Positions 1 to 6,553 of a stretch of 12,286 bases of DNA are shown one piece after another. Numbering within the stretch: position 1 is the stretch's first letter; each line of letters begins with the position of its first letter. The stretch is from CAYQDF01 sp964416175. GTDB taxonomy: Bacteria > Chloroflexota > Anaerolineae > Anaerolineales > UBA4823. The stretch spans positions 1 through 12,286 of the forward strand of contig CAYQDF010000095.1 of NCBI GenBank assembly GCA_964416175.1, given 5' to 3'. The notes under the pieces were generated by a model that searched no databases, had not been told where the DNA came from, and worked only from the letters and a program-made list of their open reading frames with translations. The translations under genes and the position numbers were made by a program.

Positions 1-25
1 ACCTCATTTATTCCGTCCAGTTTGC

Positions 26-793
26 TCACTGCACCGTCAAGATTAATGGTTCGCCTTCCGTGACGGCAACCGTGTGCTCGAAGTGAGCGGTCAGCGACCG
101 GTCCGCAGAGATAACCGTCCATTCGTCTGGCAGTACTTGAGTCTTATGGGTGCCTGCCAGCACCATTGGTTCGAGCGCTACAGTAATGCCGGGCCTGAGG
201 ATCAGGCCGCGCCCACGCACGCCAAAGTTAGGAACCAGGGGTCCTTCGTGCATCTGCCGACCGACTCCATGCCCCGTATATTCACGCGGGACATGGTAAC
301 CATGCCCCTCAACAAATTCCTGGATGGCAGCGGAGACATCGCCAACCCGGTTCCCTGGCCTCAATTTTTCGATGCCGGTGTATAAAGCCTGCTCGGTGAC
401 TTCCAACAGCTTCTGAGCTTCTGGAGAAATTTCGCCGACACCAACCGTAAATGCAGAATCCGCGACGAATCCTTCCAGGATCGTCCCACAATCAATCGAT
501 ACAATGTCTCCTTCTCTAAGTTTCCGCTTGCCGGGGATTCCATGCACCAGTTCCTCATTTATCGAAACGGTGATGGTCGCCGGATACGGATACGGTCCGG
601 GGTAATTCTTGAAGGCCGGGATGCCGCCATGCCGGCGGATGATCTCTTCGGCAACCATATCGAGATCTTCCGTCGCGATGCCAGGCTTGATCATGGAGCG
701 CAGAGTGTCCAACACCAGGGCGTTGATCTTGCCCGCTTCGCGCATCAGGCTGATCTCAGGTTGGTTTTTGATTACGATCGGTCGATCTGACAT
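26..793 (-). CDS. map: Methionine aminopeptidase, type I
   Basis: Cytosolic metallo-exopeptidase that removes the initiator methionine from new proteins whose second residue is small. At 255 aa it has the length of the compact type I family and no N-terminal zinc-finger extension. The five expected metal ligands are visible: Asp101 (in SIDCG), Asp112 (in VADSAF), His175 (in TGHGVG), Glu208 (in ALEPM) and Glu239 (in FEHT). The substrate-binding histidines are probably His84 (VHGIP) and His182 (MHEGP). It starts 3 nt after the adk stop, with a modest GGTGA about 8 nt upstream lying inside the end of adk, which suggests translational coupling. The stop is TGA. Beyond it only 25 nt remain, containing ATGAGGT at the very edge; in related operons infA follows here, but the fragment is too short to call. 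The family assignment is secure. Confidence 0.97.
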   Translation of the reverse strand: MSDRPIVIKNQPEISLMREAGKINALVLDTLRSMIKPGIATEDLDMVAEEIIRRHGGIPAFKNYPGPYPYPATITVSINEELVHGIPGKRKLREGDIVSIDCGTILEGFVADSAFTVGVGEISPEAQKLLEVTEQALYTGIEKLRPGNRVGDVSAAIQEFVEGHGYHVPREYTGHGVGRQMHEGPLVPNFGVRGRGLILRPGITVALEPMVLAGTHKTQVLPDEWTVISADRSLTAHFEHTVAVTEGEPLILTVQ

Positions 794-796
794 GAA

Positions 797-1453
797 TCAG
801 TTCACCATTCCCAGAACATGCATCAATGCTTCGGTCACCTTTTCGATTGGTTGGTCACCGTTGATCTCTACGAGCACCCCGGCCTGCTTGTAGTAGTCGA
901 TCAGCGGCTGGGTCTGCTCCAGATAAACGCGAATCCGTTTGGCGACGGTCTCCGGCCTATCATCGTCTCTCTGATAAAGCTCTGATCCATCGATATCACA
1001 TCGCCCGGGATCCCGGGGCGGGCTGTATAAGGTGTGGAAAACGTGTCCCTCTGCCCGGCAGGTCCATCGGCCCGAGAGTCTTTCGATCAGCACTTGCTCC
1101 GGGACTTTGATGAACGGAACGGCTGTAATCCGTCCGGGAAGGTCCTCCAATGTGCCTTTCAAGGCATCAGCCTGGGCAGGTGTCCGGGGAAAGCCATCGA
1201 GGATCGCACCTCTTTTACAATCAGGTTGCTTCAACCGCTCCCGGACCATGGCAATCGTCACGTCATCTGGCACCAGTTCTCCCTTTTGAATATAGCCATT
1301 GGCGATTTTGCCCAGCTCGGTCATGTTTTTAAGGTTCTCTCGAAAGAGGTCCCCAGATGAGATATGCGGAAGCCCAAGTCTTTCAGCGACGATCTTGGCC
1401 TGGGTCCCTTTCCCAGCGCCTGGTGGTCCGAGGAATACGAAAAAATTACCCAC
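797..1453 (-). CDS. adk: Adenylate kinase
   Basis: Cytosolic enzyme that interconverts ATP + AMP and 2 ADP. With the start chosen here it has 218 aa, the long form with a full LID domain. The P-loop GPPGAGKGT lies at residues 9-17, the AMP-binding region includes SSGDLFR (32-38), DGFPRT is at 86-91, and the LID runs from about 129 to 165, ending in YQRDDD. In zinc-binding LIDs four Cys, or three Cys and Asp, are expected; here the positions hold Cys132, Glu135, Cys152 and Asp155, an atypical set. Two starts compete. ATG at 1468 overlaps the secY stop as ATGA but has no SD; GTG at 1453 has GGGAG 5 nt upstream and gives the family's usual spacing from the N-terminus to the P-loop, so I prefer it. 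With the ATG start the protein would be 223 aa. Confidence 0.96.
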   Translation of the reverse strand: MGNFFVFLGPPGAGKGTQAKIVAERLGLPHISSGDLFRENLKNMTELGKIANGYIQKGELVPDDVTIAMVRERLKQPDCKRGAILDGFPRTPAQADALKGTLEDLPGRITAVPFIKVPEQVLIERLSGRWTCRAEGHVFHTLYSPPRDPGRCDIDGSELYQRDDDRPETVAKRIRVYLEQTQPLIDYYKQAGVLVEINGDQPIEKVTEALMHVLGMVN

Positions 1454-1458
1454 ACCAG

Positions 1459-1463
1459 CTCCC
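1459..1463 (-). promoter_or_regulatory. Shine-Dalgarno that favours the GTG start of adk
   Basis: GGGAG on the minus strand lies 5 nt before the GTG at 1453. The ATG codons at 1468 and 1465 have only a pyrimidine-rich stretch upstream and would rely on coupling to the secY stop. This site is the reason the shorter adk start was chosen. Initiation at the ATG by termination-reinitiation remains possible. Confidence 0.5.
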
Positions 1464-1464
1464 A

Positions 1465-2805
1465 TCATCGGATGAGCAGGGTATCATCATATCCGTGGAG
1501 CTTGAGCTCCGCTTCGATGTTGAAGAACGTGTCCCTGACGACGCCAACCACGATCAATAAACCCGCTGAATTGACCAGGAGCAGACCGGTTCTCTGCCCG
1601 AACGGCACCAGCAGGCCGATCAGCCACGGGAGGATCGCAACCACTCCCAGGAACAATGCCCCTGGAAATGTTATCCGCCGCAGCACCCTGGTAAGGTATT
1701 TCTGCGTCGGCGCACCGCGGCTGACACCCGGGATCTGCGCACCGACCTTTTTTAAATTCTCGCCATAGTTCTGCTGGGAGAACAGCACATCCGTATAGAA
1801 GAACGTAAACGCCACGACCATGAGGAAATAGAGGATGTAGTATGCGTTGCTGTTTCCGCCGAAGGTATTCTGAATGCCAGTGGAAAGGTTCCGCACCCAC
1901 TCCAGCTGCGAAGAAGCGAAGAAGCTGGCAATGATCGCCGGGAAGGTGAGCAGAGATTGAGCGAAGATCAGGGGGATCATGCCGGCCATATTGACGCGCA
2001 GGGGCAAAGTCCCTTTCACCGGCATCGACATCCGGTTCCCCACCCGCCGGCCGGGGTACATCACCGGCACGTTGCGCTGACCCTGTTGGACGAACACGAT
2101 GGCAAAAATCGCCAGGGCCGAAAAGATGGTGAGGAATATCAGCGATATCCAGCGGTACTGTTGATCTGCCATGATGCTGGCGATCGTCACCGGAACGCGG
2201 GAGACGATCCCGGCAAAGATGATCAGCGAGAGTCCCTGGTTCCGGATGCCGAATTCGGAGATCAGCTCCCCGAGCCAGATCGCGAACATCGTCCCGGCTG
2301 TCATCGTCGCGATCACAGCGAAAGACGAGAGAAAAGTGCCAGCTCGAAATCCAAAATCCTCGAGCACCGGCACACCGCCAGCGAATTGTGAGAACAGGTT
2401 GATCTGACCAATCGCCTGCAGCGCAGCCATCGGGACTGCCAGCAAATAGGTCCACTTTTCCATCCACTTTCGGCCCTCACGCGGGTCCTCTTCCATCCGG
2501 CGCTGCAGGGCTGGAACGATCGGTACCAGCAGCTGGAGGATGATCTGGGCGGTAATATAGGGGTATACCCCCATCGCCAGGACGGAAAAATTGGACACAG
2601 TGCCACCCGACAGCAAGTCAAGCAAGTTGACCAGGGTGCCCTGCGCTCCGCCTCCCTCAAGGATACCGGCGATCACCTCCCGGTTAACTCCTGGCACAGG
2701 GACGTGCGCTGCAAATCGATAAATTGCCAACAAGGCAACGGTGATCAACAACCGCCGCCGAATATCTTGTGCTGTCCACAAGAACCGCCAGGCAGAACGC
2801 TTCAT
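1465..2805 (-). CDS. secY: Protein translocase subunit SecY
   Basis: Channel-forming subunit of the SecYEG translocon in the cytoplasmic membrane, moving unfolded proteins out through or laterally into the membrane. At 446 aa it has the usual length. Ten hydrophobic segments can be placed at about 18-36, 72-94, 117-136, 155-180, 191-207, 219-239, 273-297, 322-343, 380-402 and 408-425, with the plug region before the second segment (LVNLLDLLSGG, 58-68). Cytoplasmic loop landmarks are NVPVMYPGRR (245-254) and IPGVSRGAPTQKYL (358-371). Two positions differ from the common pattern: the GIGNG(I/V)S motif reads GIRNQGLS, one residue longer, and the conserved Arg of the GIRPG loop is Ser. GAGGAG 7 nt before the ATG overlaps the rplO stop and fixes the start. 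Position between rplO and adk is canonical. Confidence 0.98.
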   Translation of the reverse strand: MKRSAWRFLWTAQDIRRRLLITVALLAIYRFAAHVPVPGVNREVIAGILEGGGAQGTLVNLLDLLSGGTVSNFSVLAMGVYPYITAQIILQLLVPIVPALQRRMEEDPREGRKWMEKWTYLLAVPMAALQAIGQINLFSQFAGGVPVLEDFGFRAGTFLSSFAVIATMTAGTMFAIWLGELISEFGIRNQGLSLIIFAGIVSRVPVTIASIMADQQYRWISLIFLTIFSALAIFAIVFVQQGQRNVPVMYPGRRVGNRMSMPVKGTLPLRVNMAGMIPLIFAQSLLTFPAIIASFFASSQLEWVRNLSTGIQNTFGGNSNAYYILYFLMVVAFTFFYTDVLFSQQNYGENLKKVGAQIPGVSRGAPTQKYLTRVLRRITFPGALFLGVVAILPWLIGLLVPFGQRTGLLLVNSAGLLIVVGVVRDTFFNIEAELKLHGYDDTLLIR

Positions 2806-2816
2806 ACGCTATCTCC

Positions 2817-3284
2817 TCATTCGCCAGCTGTGCTTGAAATAATCTCCACACTGCCGCCCGCAGCTTTGATTTTGGATTCCGCGCCTTTGCTCACACGGTG
2901 TACCTTCACCTGGAGAGCGACGCTGACTTCTCCGCGACCTAACAGCACGATGGGCTTTTTGGGATCTCGGAGCAGGCGTGCTTCCGTGAGGGTCTCGGGA
3001 CTGACCACGCTGCCAGCCTTGAAATCCTCCAGCTGGTCCAGGTTGATCTCGTTGTATTCGACCCGGTTGAAGGGCGTGAATCCTTTTCCGCGGACGAACG
3101 GAAGACGGCGGTAGAACGGTAAGTTACCGCCCTGGTGGTATAAGCGGGTGCCCCCGCCGGAACGCGCTCCTTGTCCCTTTGTGCCCCTCCCAGCAGTCTT
3201 CCCCTGCCCGGCCGCTATCCCGCGACCCACTCGTTTTCTAGATTTCTTGGCGCCCTCATTTGGTTTTAGGTCGTGCAGCTTCAT
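2817..3284 (-). CDS. rplO: 50S ribosomal protein L15
   Basis: Large-subunit protein that binds 23S rRNA late in assembly and contacts several other L proteins. At 155 aa it is close to the family length. The N-terminus MKLHDLKPNEGAKKSRKRVG and the following Gly/Lys/Arg-rich stretch (GRGTKGQGARSGGG, 33-46) are the unstructured rRNA-penetrating arm; the C-terminal globular half ends with AAGGSVEII. It follows rpmD by 6 nt. The SD is ambiguous: GAGGA lies about 10 nt upstream across the end of rpmD and GAGAG about 3 nt upstream, neither ideally spaced, so coupling to rpmD termination probably helps initiation. It precedes secY as in the standard spc operon. Confidence 0.97.
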   Translation of the reverse strand: MKLHDLKPNEGAKKSRKRVGRGIAAGQGKTAGRGTKGQGARSGGGTRLYHQGGNLPFYRRLPFVRGKGFTPFNRVEYNEINLDQLEDFKAGSVVSPETLTEARLLRDPKKPIVLLGRGEVSVALQVKVHRVSKGAESKIKAAGGSVEIISSTAGE

Positions 3285-3290
3285 GATCTC

Positions 3291-3518
3291 TCATTCCTCT
3301 ACAACGCGCACCAGGTGGCTGACTTTCATCAGCATGCCGCGCAGTGCAGGCGTATCTTTATGTTCAACTGTCTGGCGTATTTTCCGCAAGCCAAGCGCCC
3401 TGACAGTCAACTTCTGCGATAATTCGTACCCGATCGGACTCTTAATCAGAGTCACTCTAAGGATCTTCTCCGCTTTCTTCTTTGGCTTTCCTTTGGCCTT
3501 GCCCGCTGCCTCCGGCAT
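3291..3518 (-). CDS. rpmD: 50S ribosomal protein L30 with basic N-terminal extension
   Basis: Small large-subunit protein binding 23S rRNA. The conserved core begins at ILRVTLIKSPIG (19-30) and continues through TVRALGLRKIRQTVEH and DTPALRGMLMKVSHLVRV, matching the family of about 60 aa. An 18-residue Ala/Lys/Gly-rich segment (MPEAAGKAKGKPKKKAEK) precedes the core, giving 75 aa. I chose the ATG at 3518 because GGAGG lies 7 nt upstream and the previous stop is only 1 nt away; a longer frame to 3581 would run into rpsE and lacks family similarity. The extension looks genuinely translated, because no start codon with an SD lies at the core boundary. The gene is tightly coupled to rpsE. Confidence 0.95.
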   Translation of the reverse strand: MPEAAGKAKGKPKKKAEKILRVTLIKSPIGYELSQKLTVRALGLRKIRQTVEHKDTPALRGMLMKVSHLVRVVEE

Positions 3519-3519
3519 T

Positions 3520-4059
3520 TTACTTCCTCCGTTCCCAGAATGGCTGCAAATCCTTGGCTGATTTACCACGCAGCGCTGCAACCTCTTCGGGCGATTTTAG
3601 CTGTTTCAATGCATCCATCGTCGCGTACACCACGTTCAAGACATTGTTGCTGCCAAGCGATTTGGTCAGAATATCCGAGATGCCAGCTGCCTCGAGCACC
3701 GCACGCACACCGCCGGCAGCGATCACGCCCGTCCCCTGGGAAGCAGGTTTCAGTAAGACTTTCGCACCCGATACCTGGNNNNNNNNNNCCTGGCCGATGA
3801 CTTCGTGTGGGATCGTGCTCCCATAGACCGCGACACGCCGCATATTCTTCCGTGCTCGCTCGGATGCCTTCCGCATCGCTTCCGGCACCGCATTTGCTTT
3901 CCCAACACCAACGCCGACTTTACCCCGGTTATCCCCGGCGACGACCGTCACCCGGAAGGAAAATCTGCGTCCACCTTGAACCACTTTTGCAACGCGTGCA
4001 ATTTCGATTACGCGCTCATCAAACTCTTGTTCGAAATCACTCATCGGATAATCTGCCAT
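3520..4059 (-). CDS. rpsE: 30S ribosomal protein S5, containing an assembly gap
   Basis: Small-subunit protein near the decoding centre and mRNA entry, involved in translational fidelity. The N-terminal double-stranded-RNA-binding-like domain includes VVQGGRRFSFRV (26-37) and GVGVGKANAVPEAMRKA (49-65); the C-terminal domain includes STIPHEVIG (81-89) and LLKPASQGTGVIAAGGVRAV. The reading frame is interrupted by ten N at 3779-3788, giving four unknown residues (91-94). The flanks repeat the same 5 bases, and collapsing them restores HEVIG-QVSG-AKVLLKPA, the normal spacing of the family; the real protein is then probably 174 aa and not the 179 aa implied here. The frame is preserved on both sides. 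The ATG start at 4059 has GAGGAG 6 nt upstream; Met6 is a weaker alternative. Confidence 0.96.
   Translation of the reverse strand: MADYPMSDFEQEFDERVIEIARVAKVVQGGRRFSFRVTVVAGDNRGKVGVGVGKANAVPEAMRKASERARKNMRRVAVYGSTIPHEVIGQXXXXQVSGAKVLLKPASQGTGVIAAGGVRAVLEAAGISDILTKSLGSNNVLNVVYATMDALKQLKSPEEVAALRGKSAKDLQPFWERRK
3779..3788. other. Assembly gap of ten N within rpsE
   Basis: Exactly ten N separate two pieces that end and begin with the same five bases, CCTGG. Removing the N and one copy of the repeat deletes 15 bases, keeps the rpsE frame, and yields the expected S5 spacing. This looks like a scaffolder placeholder at an unmerged short overlap and not missing sequence. Confidence 0.97.
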
Positions 4060-4079
4060 GATCAGCTCCTCAGCTGCGC

Positions 4080-4448
4080 CTAGAAATCCAGACCGCCTTC
4101 ACGGGCGCCTTCTGCGAAGGCTTTAACGCGTCCGATATATTTATAACCGCCGCGATCGAAAACAACCTGCCGGATGCCTTTTGACATGGCCCGTTCGGCC
4201 AATGCTAGTCCAACCAGTCGAGCCTGTTCCGTCTTGGTCATCCCCTGCAGCTTGTTCCGCAATTCCCGATCGATGCTCGAGGCCGCCACGATCGTGCGTC
4301 CAGCTTCGTCATTGATGATCTGCGCGTAGATGTCCGAAAGACTGCGGAAGACGTTAAGTCGGGGACGGGCAGCGGTCCCGCTCAAACGGCGCCGGATTCT
4401 CTTGTGCCGGCGCAGGCGTGCTTCATTCCTGGATTTATGATCGCTCAT
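4080..4448 (-). CDS. rplR: 50S ribosomal protein L18
   Basis: 5S rRNA-binding protein that, with L5, attaches 5S rRNA to the large subunit in the central protuberance. At 122 aa it has the family length. The basic N-terminal tail (residues 1-25, rich in Arg, Lys and His) precedes RPRLNVFRSLSDIYAQIIND, and the C-terminal half carries FDRGGYKYIGRVKAFAEGAREGGL, the characteristic L18 ending. It starts 4 nt after the rplF stop; AAGGTG about 7 nt upstream of the ATG overlaps the last codons of rplF and serves as SD. Between rplF and rpsE this is the standard spc order. Confidence 0.98.
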   Translation of the reverse strand: MSDHKSRNEARLRRHKRIRRRLSGTAARPRLNVFRSLSDIYAQIINDEAGRTIVAASSIDRELRNKLQGMTKTEQARLVGLALAERAMSKGIRQVVFDRGGYKYIGRVKAFAEGAREGGLDF

Positions 4449-4452
4449 AGTA

Positions 4453-4995
4453 CTACACCTTGCCGGTCTTTCCAGCTTTCCGGCGAATTTTTTCTTCCAA
4501 GTATTTGATCCCTTTCCCTTTGTAAGGTTCTGGGGGTCTTATCTTCCGAATGTCGGCTGCCATCTGCCCGACAGCTTCTTTATCATAACCCATCACTTTG
4601 ATCTGCCTGGTGCGCGCATCTACTTCGAATGAAATCCCTTGCGGAGGTTTGACAACCACCGGGTGGGAATACCCGACATACAGCATCAGGTTTTCACCGT
4701 CCATCTCTGCCCGGTATCCAACGCCATTCACTTCTAGAACCCTTTCGAATCCGGTGCTCACTCCATTGACCATGTTGTTGATCAAAGCCCGTGTCATTCC
4801 ATGCAAGGCGCGGTACATTCGCGCGTCTGAGGGCCGCTGGACGTTAATTACCCGGTCTTCCAGCTGGATGATCATACCAGGGGGAAACGTGTGTTCCATC
4901 TCTCCCTTAGGTCCTTTGACTTTCACGTGAGTATCCTTGATCTGCACATCGACGCCTGCAGGCAGGACGATCGGCATCCGTCCGATACGAGACAC
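4453..4995 (-). CDS. rplF: 50S ribosomal protein L6
   Basis: Large-subunit protein near the factor-binding site and sarcin-ricin loop, built from two repeated domains. At 180 aa it is of usual length. The N-terminal SRIGRMPIVLPAGVDV and the C-terminal signature IRKIRPPEPYKGKGIKY (146-162), followed by a basic Lys/Arg tail, are diagnostic. The start is GTG, preceded by AAGGAGGT with 5 nt spacing, one of the strongest SD sites in the window; this SD overlaps the rpsH stop, so translation is probably coupled. No in-frame ATG near the start would preserve the conserved N-terminus. Confidence 0.98.
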   Translation of the reverse strand: MSRIGRMPIVLPAGVDVQIKDTHVKVKGPKGEMEHTFPPGMIIQLEDRVINVQRPSDARMYRALHGMTRALINNMVNGVSTGFERVLEVNGVGYRAEMDGENLMLYVGYSHPVVVKPPQGISFEVDARTRQIKVMGYDKEAVGQMAADIRKIRPPEPYKGKGIKYLEEKIRRKAGKTGKV

Positions 4996-5006
4996 TTAGA
5001 ACCTCC

Positions 5007-5420
5007 TTACCACACCTTGCACAGAATTTCCCCGCCAATACCCAGCTGGCGAGCGCGCTGACCGGTCATCACCCCTTTCGGAGTGGAAATAATGGCGATA
5101 CCCATACCTGACAGCACCCACGGGATCTCTTTCTTCCCCGTGTATACCCTCCGACCAGGTCTGCTGACGCGTTCCAGCCCGCTGATCACAGACTGGCGAT
5201 GCCTCCGCTCGCCAACATACTTCAACCGCAGGCGCAGCACCTTAAAATTCGGATTCGGTCCATCCACCACTTCGTAGCTGGCGATATAGCCCTCTTCTTT
5301 CAGTATCTTCGCGACGGCTGACTTGAGATTCGAGTTCGGCATCGCCACGGAAGTGTGACCAGCCATGATCGCATTTCGAATCCGGGTCAGCATATCGGCA
5401 ATTGGGTCTGATACGCTCAT
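5007..5420 (-). CDS. rpsH: 30S ribosomal protein S8
   Basis: Primary 16S rRNA-binding protein of the small-subunit platform. In Escherichia coli it is also the translational repressor of the spc operon; whether that applies here is unknown. At 137 aa it is a few residues longer than the common 130-133. The N-terminal DPIADMLTRIRNA (5-17) and the C-terminal block GMGIAIISTPKGVMTG with GGEILCKVW at the end are the family signatures. The start ATG has an ACCTCC complement (GGAGGT) 7 nt upstream, within the 19-nt gap after rpsN. I see no copy of an S8-binding helix in the nearby rpsN-rplE junction by eye, but this was not folded. Confidence 0.98.
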   Translation of the reverse strand: MSVSDPIADMLTRIRNAIMAGHTSVAMPNSNLKSAVAKILKEEGYIASYEVVDGPNPNFKVLRLRLKYVGERRHRQSVISGLERVSRPGRRVYTGKKEIPWVLSGMGIAIISTPKGVMTGQRARQLGIGGEILCKVW

Positions 5421-5439
5421 CTATTCAACCTCCACACAA

Positions 5440-5622
5440 CTACCACGAAGATTTCACGACGCCAGGGATTTTTCCCTCGAGAGCCAGCTCGCGGAAACAG
5501 ATGCGACACAATCCGAATCGGCGCAGGTAACCTCGCGGGCGACCGCAGCGTTTGCACCGATTGCGCACTCGCGTCGGATATTTCCTGCGCTGTTCACGGA
5601 TGACTATGCTTTTTTTCGCCAT
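5440..5622 (-). CDS. rpsN: 30S ribosomal protein S14, zinc-binding type
   Basis: Small-subunit head protein needed for late assembly. At 60 aa this is the short form, with a complete CxxC...CxxC zinc site at Cys23, Cys26, Cys39 and Cys42 (NRCKRCGRPRGYLRRFGLCR spans most of it) and the standard end GKIPGVVKSSW. The long cysteine-free form found in many Proteobacteria is excluded. Its ATG directly follows the rplE stop with no gap; AAGGT about 6 nt upstream, inside the end of rplE, is the SD. Zinc-independent paralogues, where present, lie elsewhere in genomes and cannot be assessed from this window. Confidence 0.98.
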   Translation of the reverse strand: MAKKSIVIREQRRKYPTRVRNRCKRCGRPRGYLRRFGLCRICFRELALEGKIPGVVKSSW

Positions 5623-6174
5623 CTAAATACCTTCCTTCCTGAAGGGCATGCCGAGGAGGGTCAGCAGCTGCCTCCCGGCTTCGTCCGTTCTGGCACTGGT
5701 AACGATCGTGATTTCCATCCCTCGCAATTTGTCGACTTTATCGTATTCAATCTCTGGAAAAACCAGCTGTTCCCGCAAGCCGATCGTGTAGTTACCACGC
5801 CCATCAAATGCGTTTGGAGAGATGCCGCGAAAATCACGGACACGCGGCAATGCAATGTTGACCACCCGGTCGAAGAAAGCCCACATCCGGTCGCCGCGCA
5901 GGGTGACTTTCACGCCAATCGACCGCCCTTCACGCAGTTTGAAATTTGCAATGCTCTTCCTCGCCTTGGTGATGATCGGTTTCTGACCGGTGATAACCGC
6001 AAGGTCGGACACGGCCGCGTCGAGGGCTTTCGCGTTGTCTAATGCCTCGCCTACCCCGATATTCACCACAATCTTCACGAGTCGCGGAACTTCCATGATG
6101 TTGTCCAGGTTGAGCGACTTCATCAGGATAGGGACAATCTCTTCTTGATAACGTTGCTTAAGATAATGTGGCAT
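5623..6174 (-). CDS. rplE: 50S ribosomal protein L5
   Basis: 5S rRNA-binding protein of the central protuberance that also touches the P-site tRNA elbow. Counting from the chosen start it has 183 aa. Recognisable blocks are LVKIVVNIGVGEA, ITGQKPIITKARKSIANFKLR, and the later GRGNYTIGLREQLVFPEI, typical of the family. Two starts are possible: GTG at 6186 (187 aa) and ATG at 6174. I chose the ATG because GGAG lies exactly 6 nt upstream of it, the GTG would itself lie in that SD, and MPHYLKQRY matches usual L5 N-termini. It is followed without spacing by rpsN. Confidence 0.96.
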   Translation of the reverse strand: MPHYLKQRYQEEIVPILMKSLNLDNIMEVPRLVKIVVNIGVGEALDNAKALDAAVSDLAVITGQKPIITKARKSIANFKLREGRSIGVKVTLRGDRMWAFFDRVVNIALPRVRDFRGISPNAFDGRGNYTIGLREQLVFPEIEYDKVDKLRGMEITIVTSARTDEAGRQLLTLLGMPFRKEGI

Positions 6175-6180
6175 AAATAG

Positions 6181-6184
6181 CTCC
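6181..6184 (-). promoter_or_regulatory. Shine-Dalgarno that decides the rplE start
   Basis: GGAG on the minus strand lies 6 nt before the ATG at 6174 and overlaps the alternative GTG codon at 6186. Initiation at the GTG would have no SD of its own, so this site favours the 183-aa L5. Confidence 0.6.
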
Positions 6185-6195
6185 ACGCAATTATA

Positions 6196-6525
6196 TTAAT
6201 CCAACAGCGCGCCGCAGTTCTTGCAGACCCGGTGGACTTCTCCGTCCAGTCGTTGAATTCCAACCCGTGTCGGTTCATCGCATTTAGAACACACCAGCAT
6301 GACGTTTGAAATATGGATGGGGCCTTCAAACTCAATGATCCCAGGCGCAACACTGCGGCCCTGCGTTTGCACCTGGCGCTGGTGCTTTTTTCTCATGTTC
6401 ACACCCTGAACCACCACCCGTGACTTGTCAGGTATTACGCGGATGACCTCGCCGCGCTTCCCTTTGTCTTTCTCTTTACCAGAGATGACCTCGACAATGT
6501 CACCTTTCTTGATCTTTACTTTCAC
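6196..6525 (-). CDS. rplX: 50S ribosomal protein L24 with C-terminal four-cysteine motif
   Basis: One of the two proteins that initiate large-subunit assembly, sitting near the exit tunnel. At 109 aa it has an N-terminal KOW domain (KIKKGDIVEVISGKEKDKGK, residues 4-23) and VVVQGVNMRKKHQR. The C-terminal part carries Cys79, Cys82, Cys101 and Cys104 in a CxxC-X18-CxxC pattern (CSKC and CKNCG), a likely zinc ribbon present in L24 of many non-proteobacterial lineages and absent from the E. coli protein. The start is GTG with AAGGAG 8 nt upstream in the 28-nt gap after rplN. No upstream ATG fits the conserved N-terminus. Confidence 0.97.
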   Translation of the reverse strand: MKVKIKKGDIVEVISGKEKDKGKRGEVIRVIPDKSRVVVQGVNMRKKHQRQVQTQGRSVAPGIIEFEGPIHISNVMLVCSKCDEPTRVGIQRLDGEVHRVCKNCGALLD

Positions 6526-6553
6526 GGTTCCTTCTCCTTCAAAAGCCCATCAA

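Noticed and set aside
1..25. Possible start of infA (ATG at 7 on the minus strand) after map.
   Set aside because: Only ATGAGGT is visible; it could equally be an SD sequence for a gene beyond the edge. Gene order suggests infA but the sequence cannot show it.
5365..6042. A 225-codon plus-strand open frame opposite rpsH, rpsN and rplE.
   Set aside because: Antisense to three certain genes, with no recognisable motif; best explained by codon bias of the minus-strand genes.
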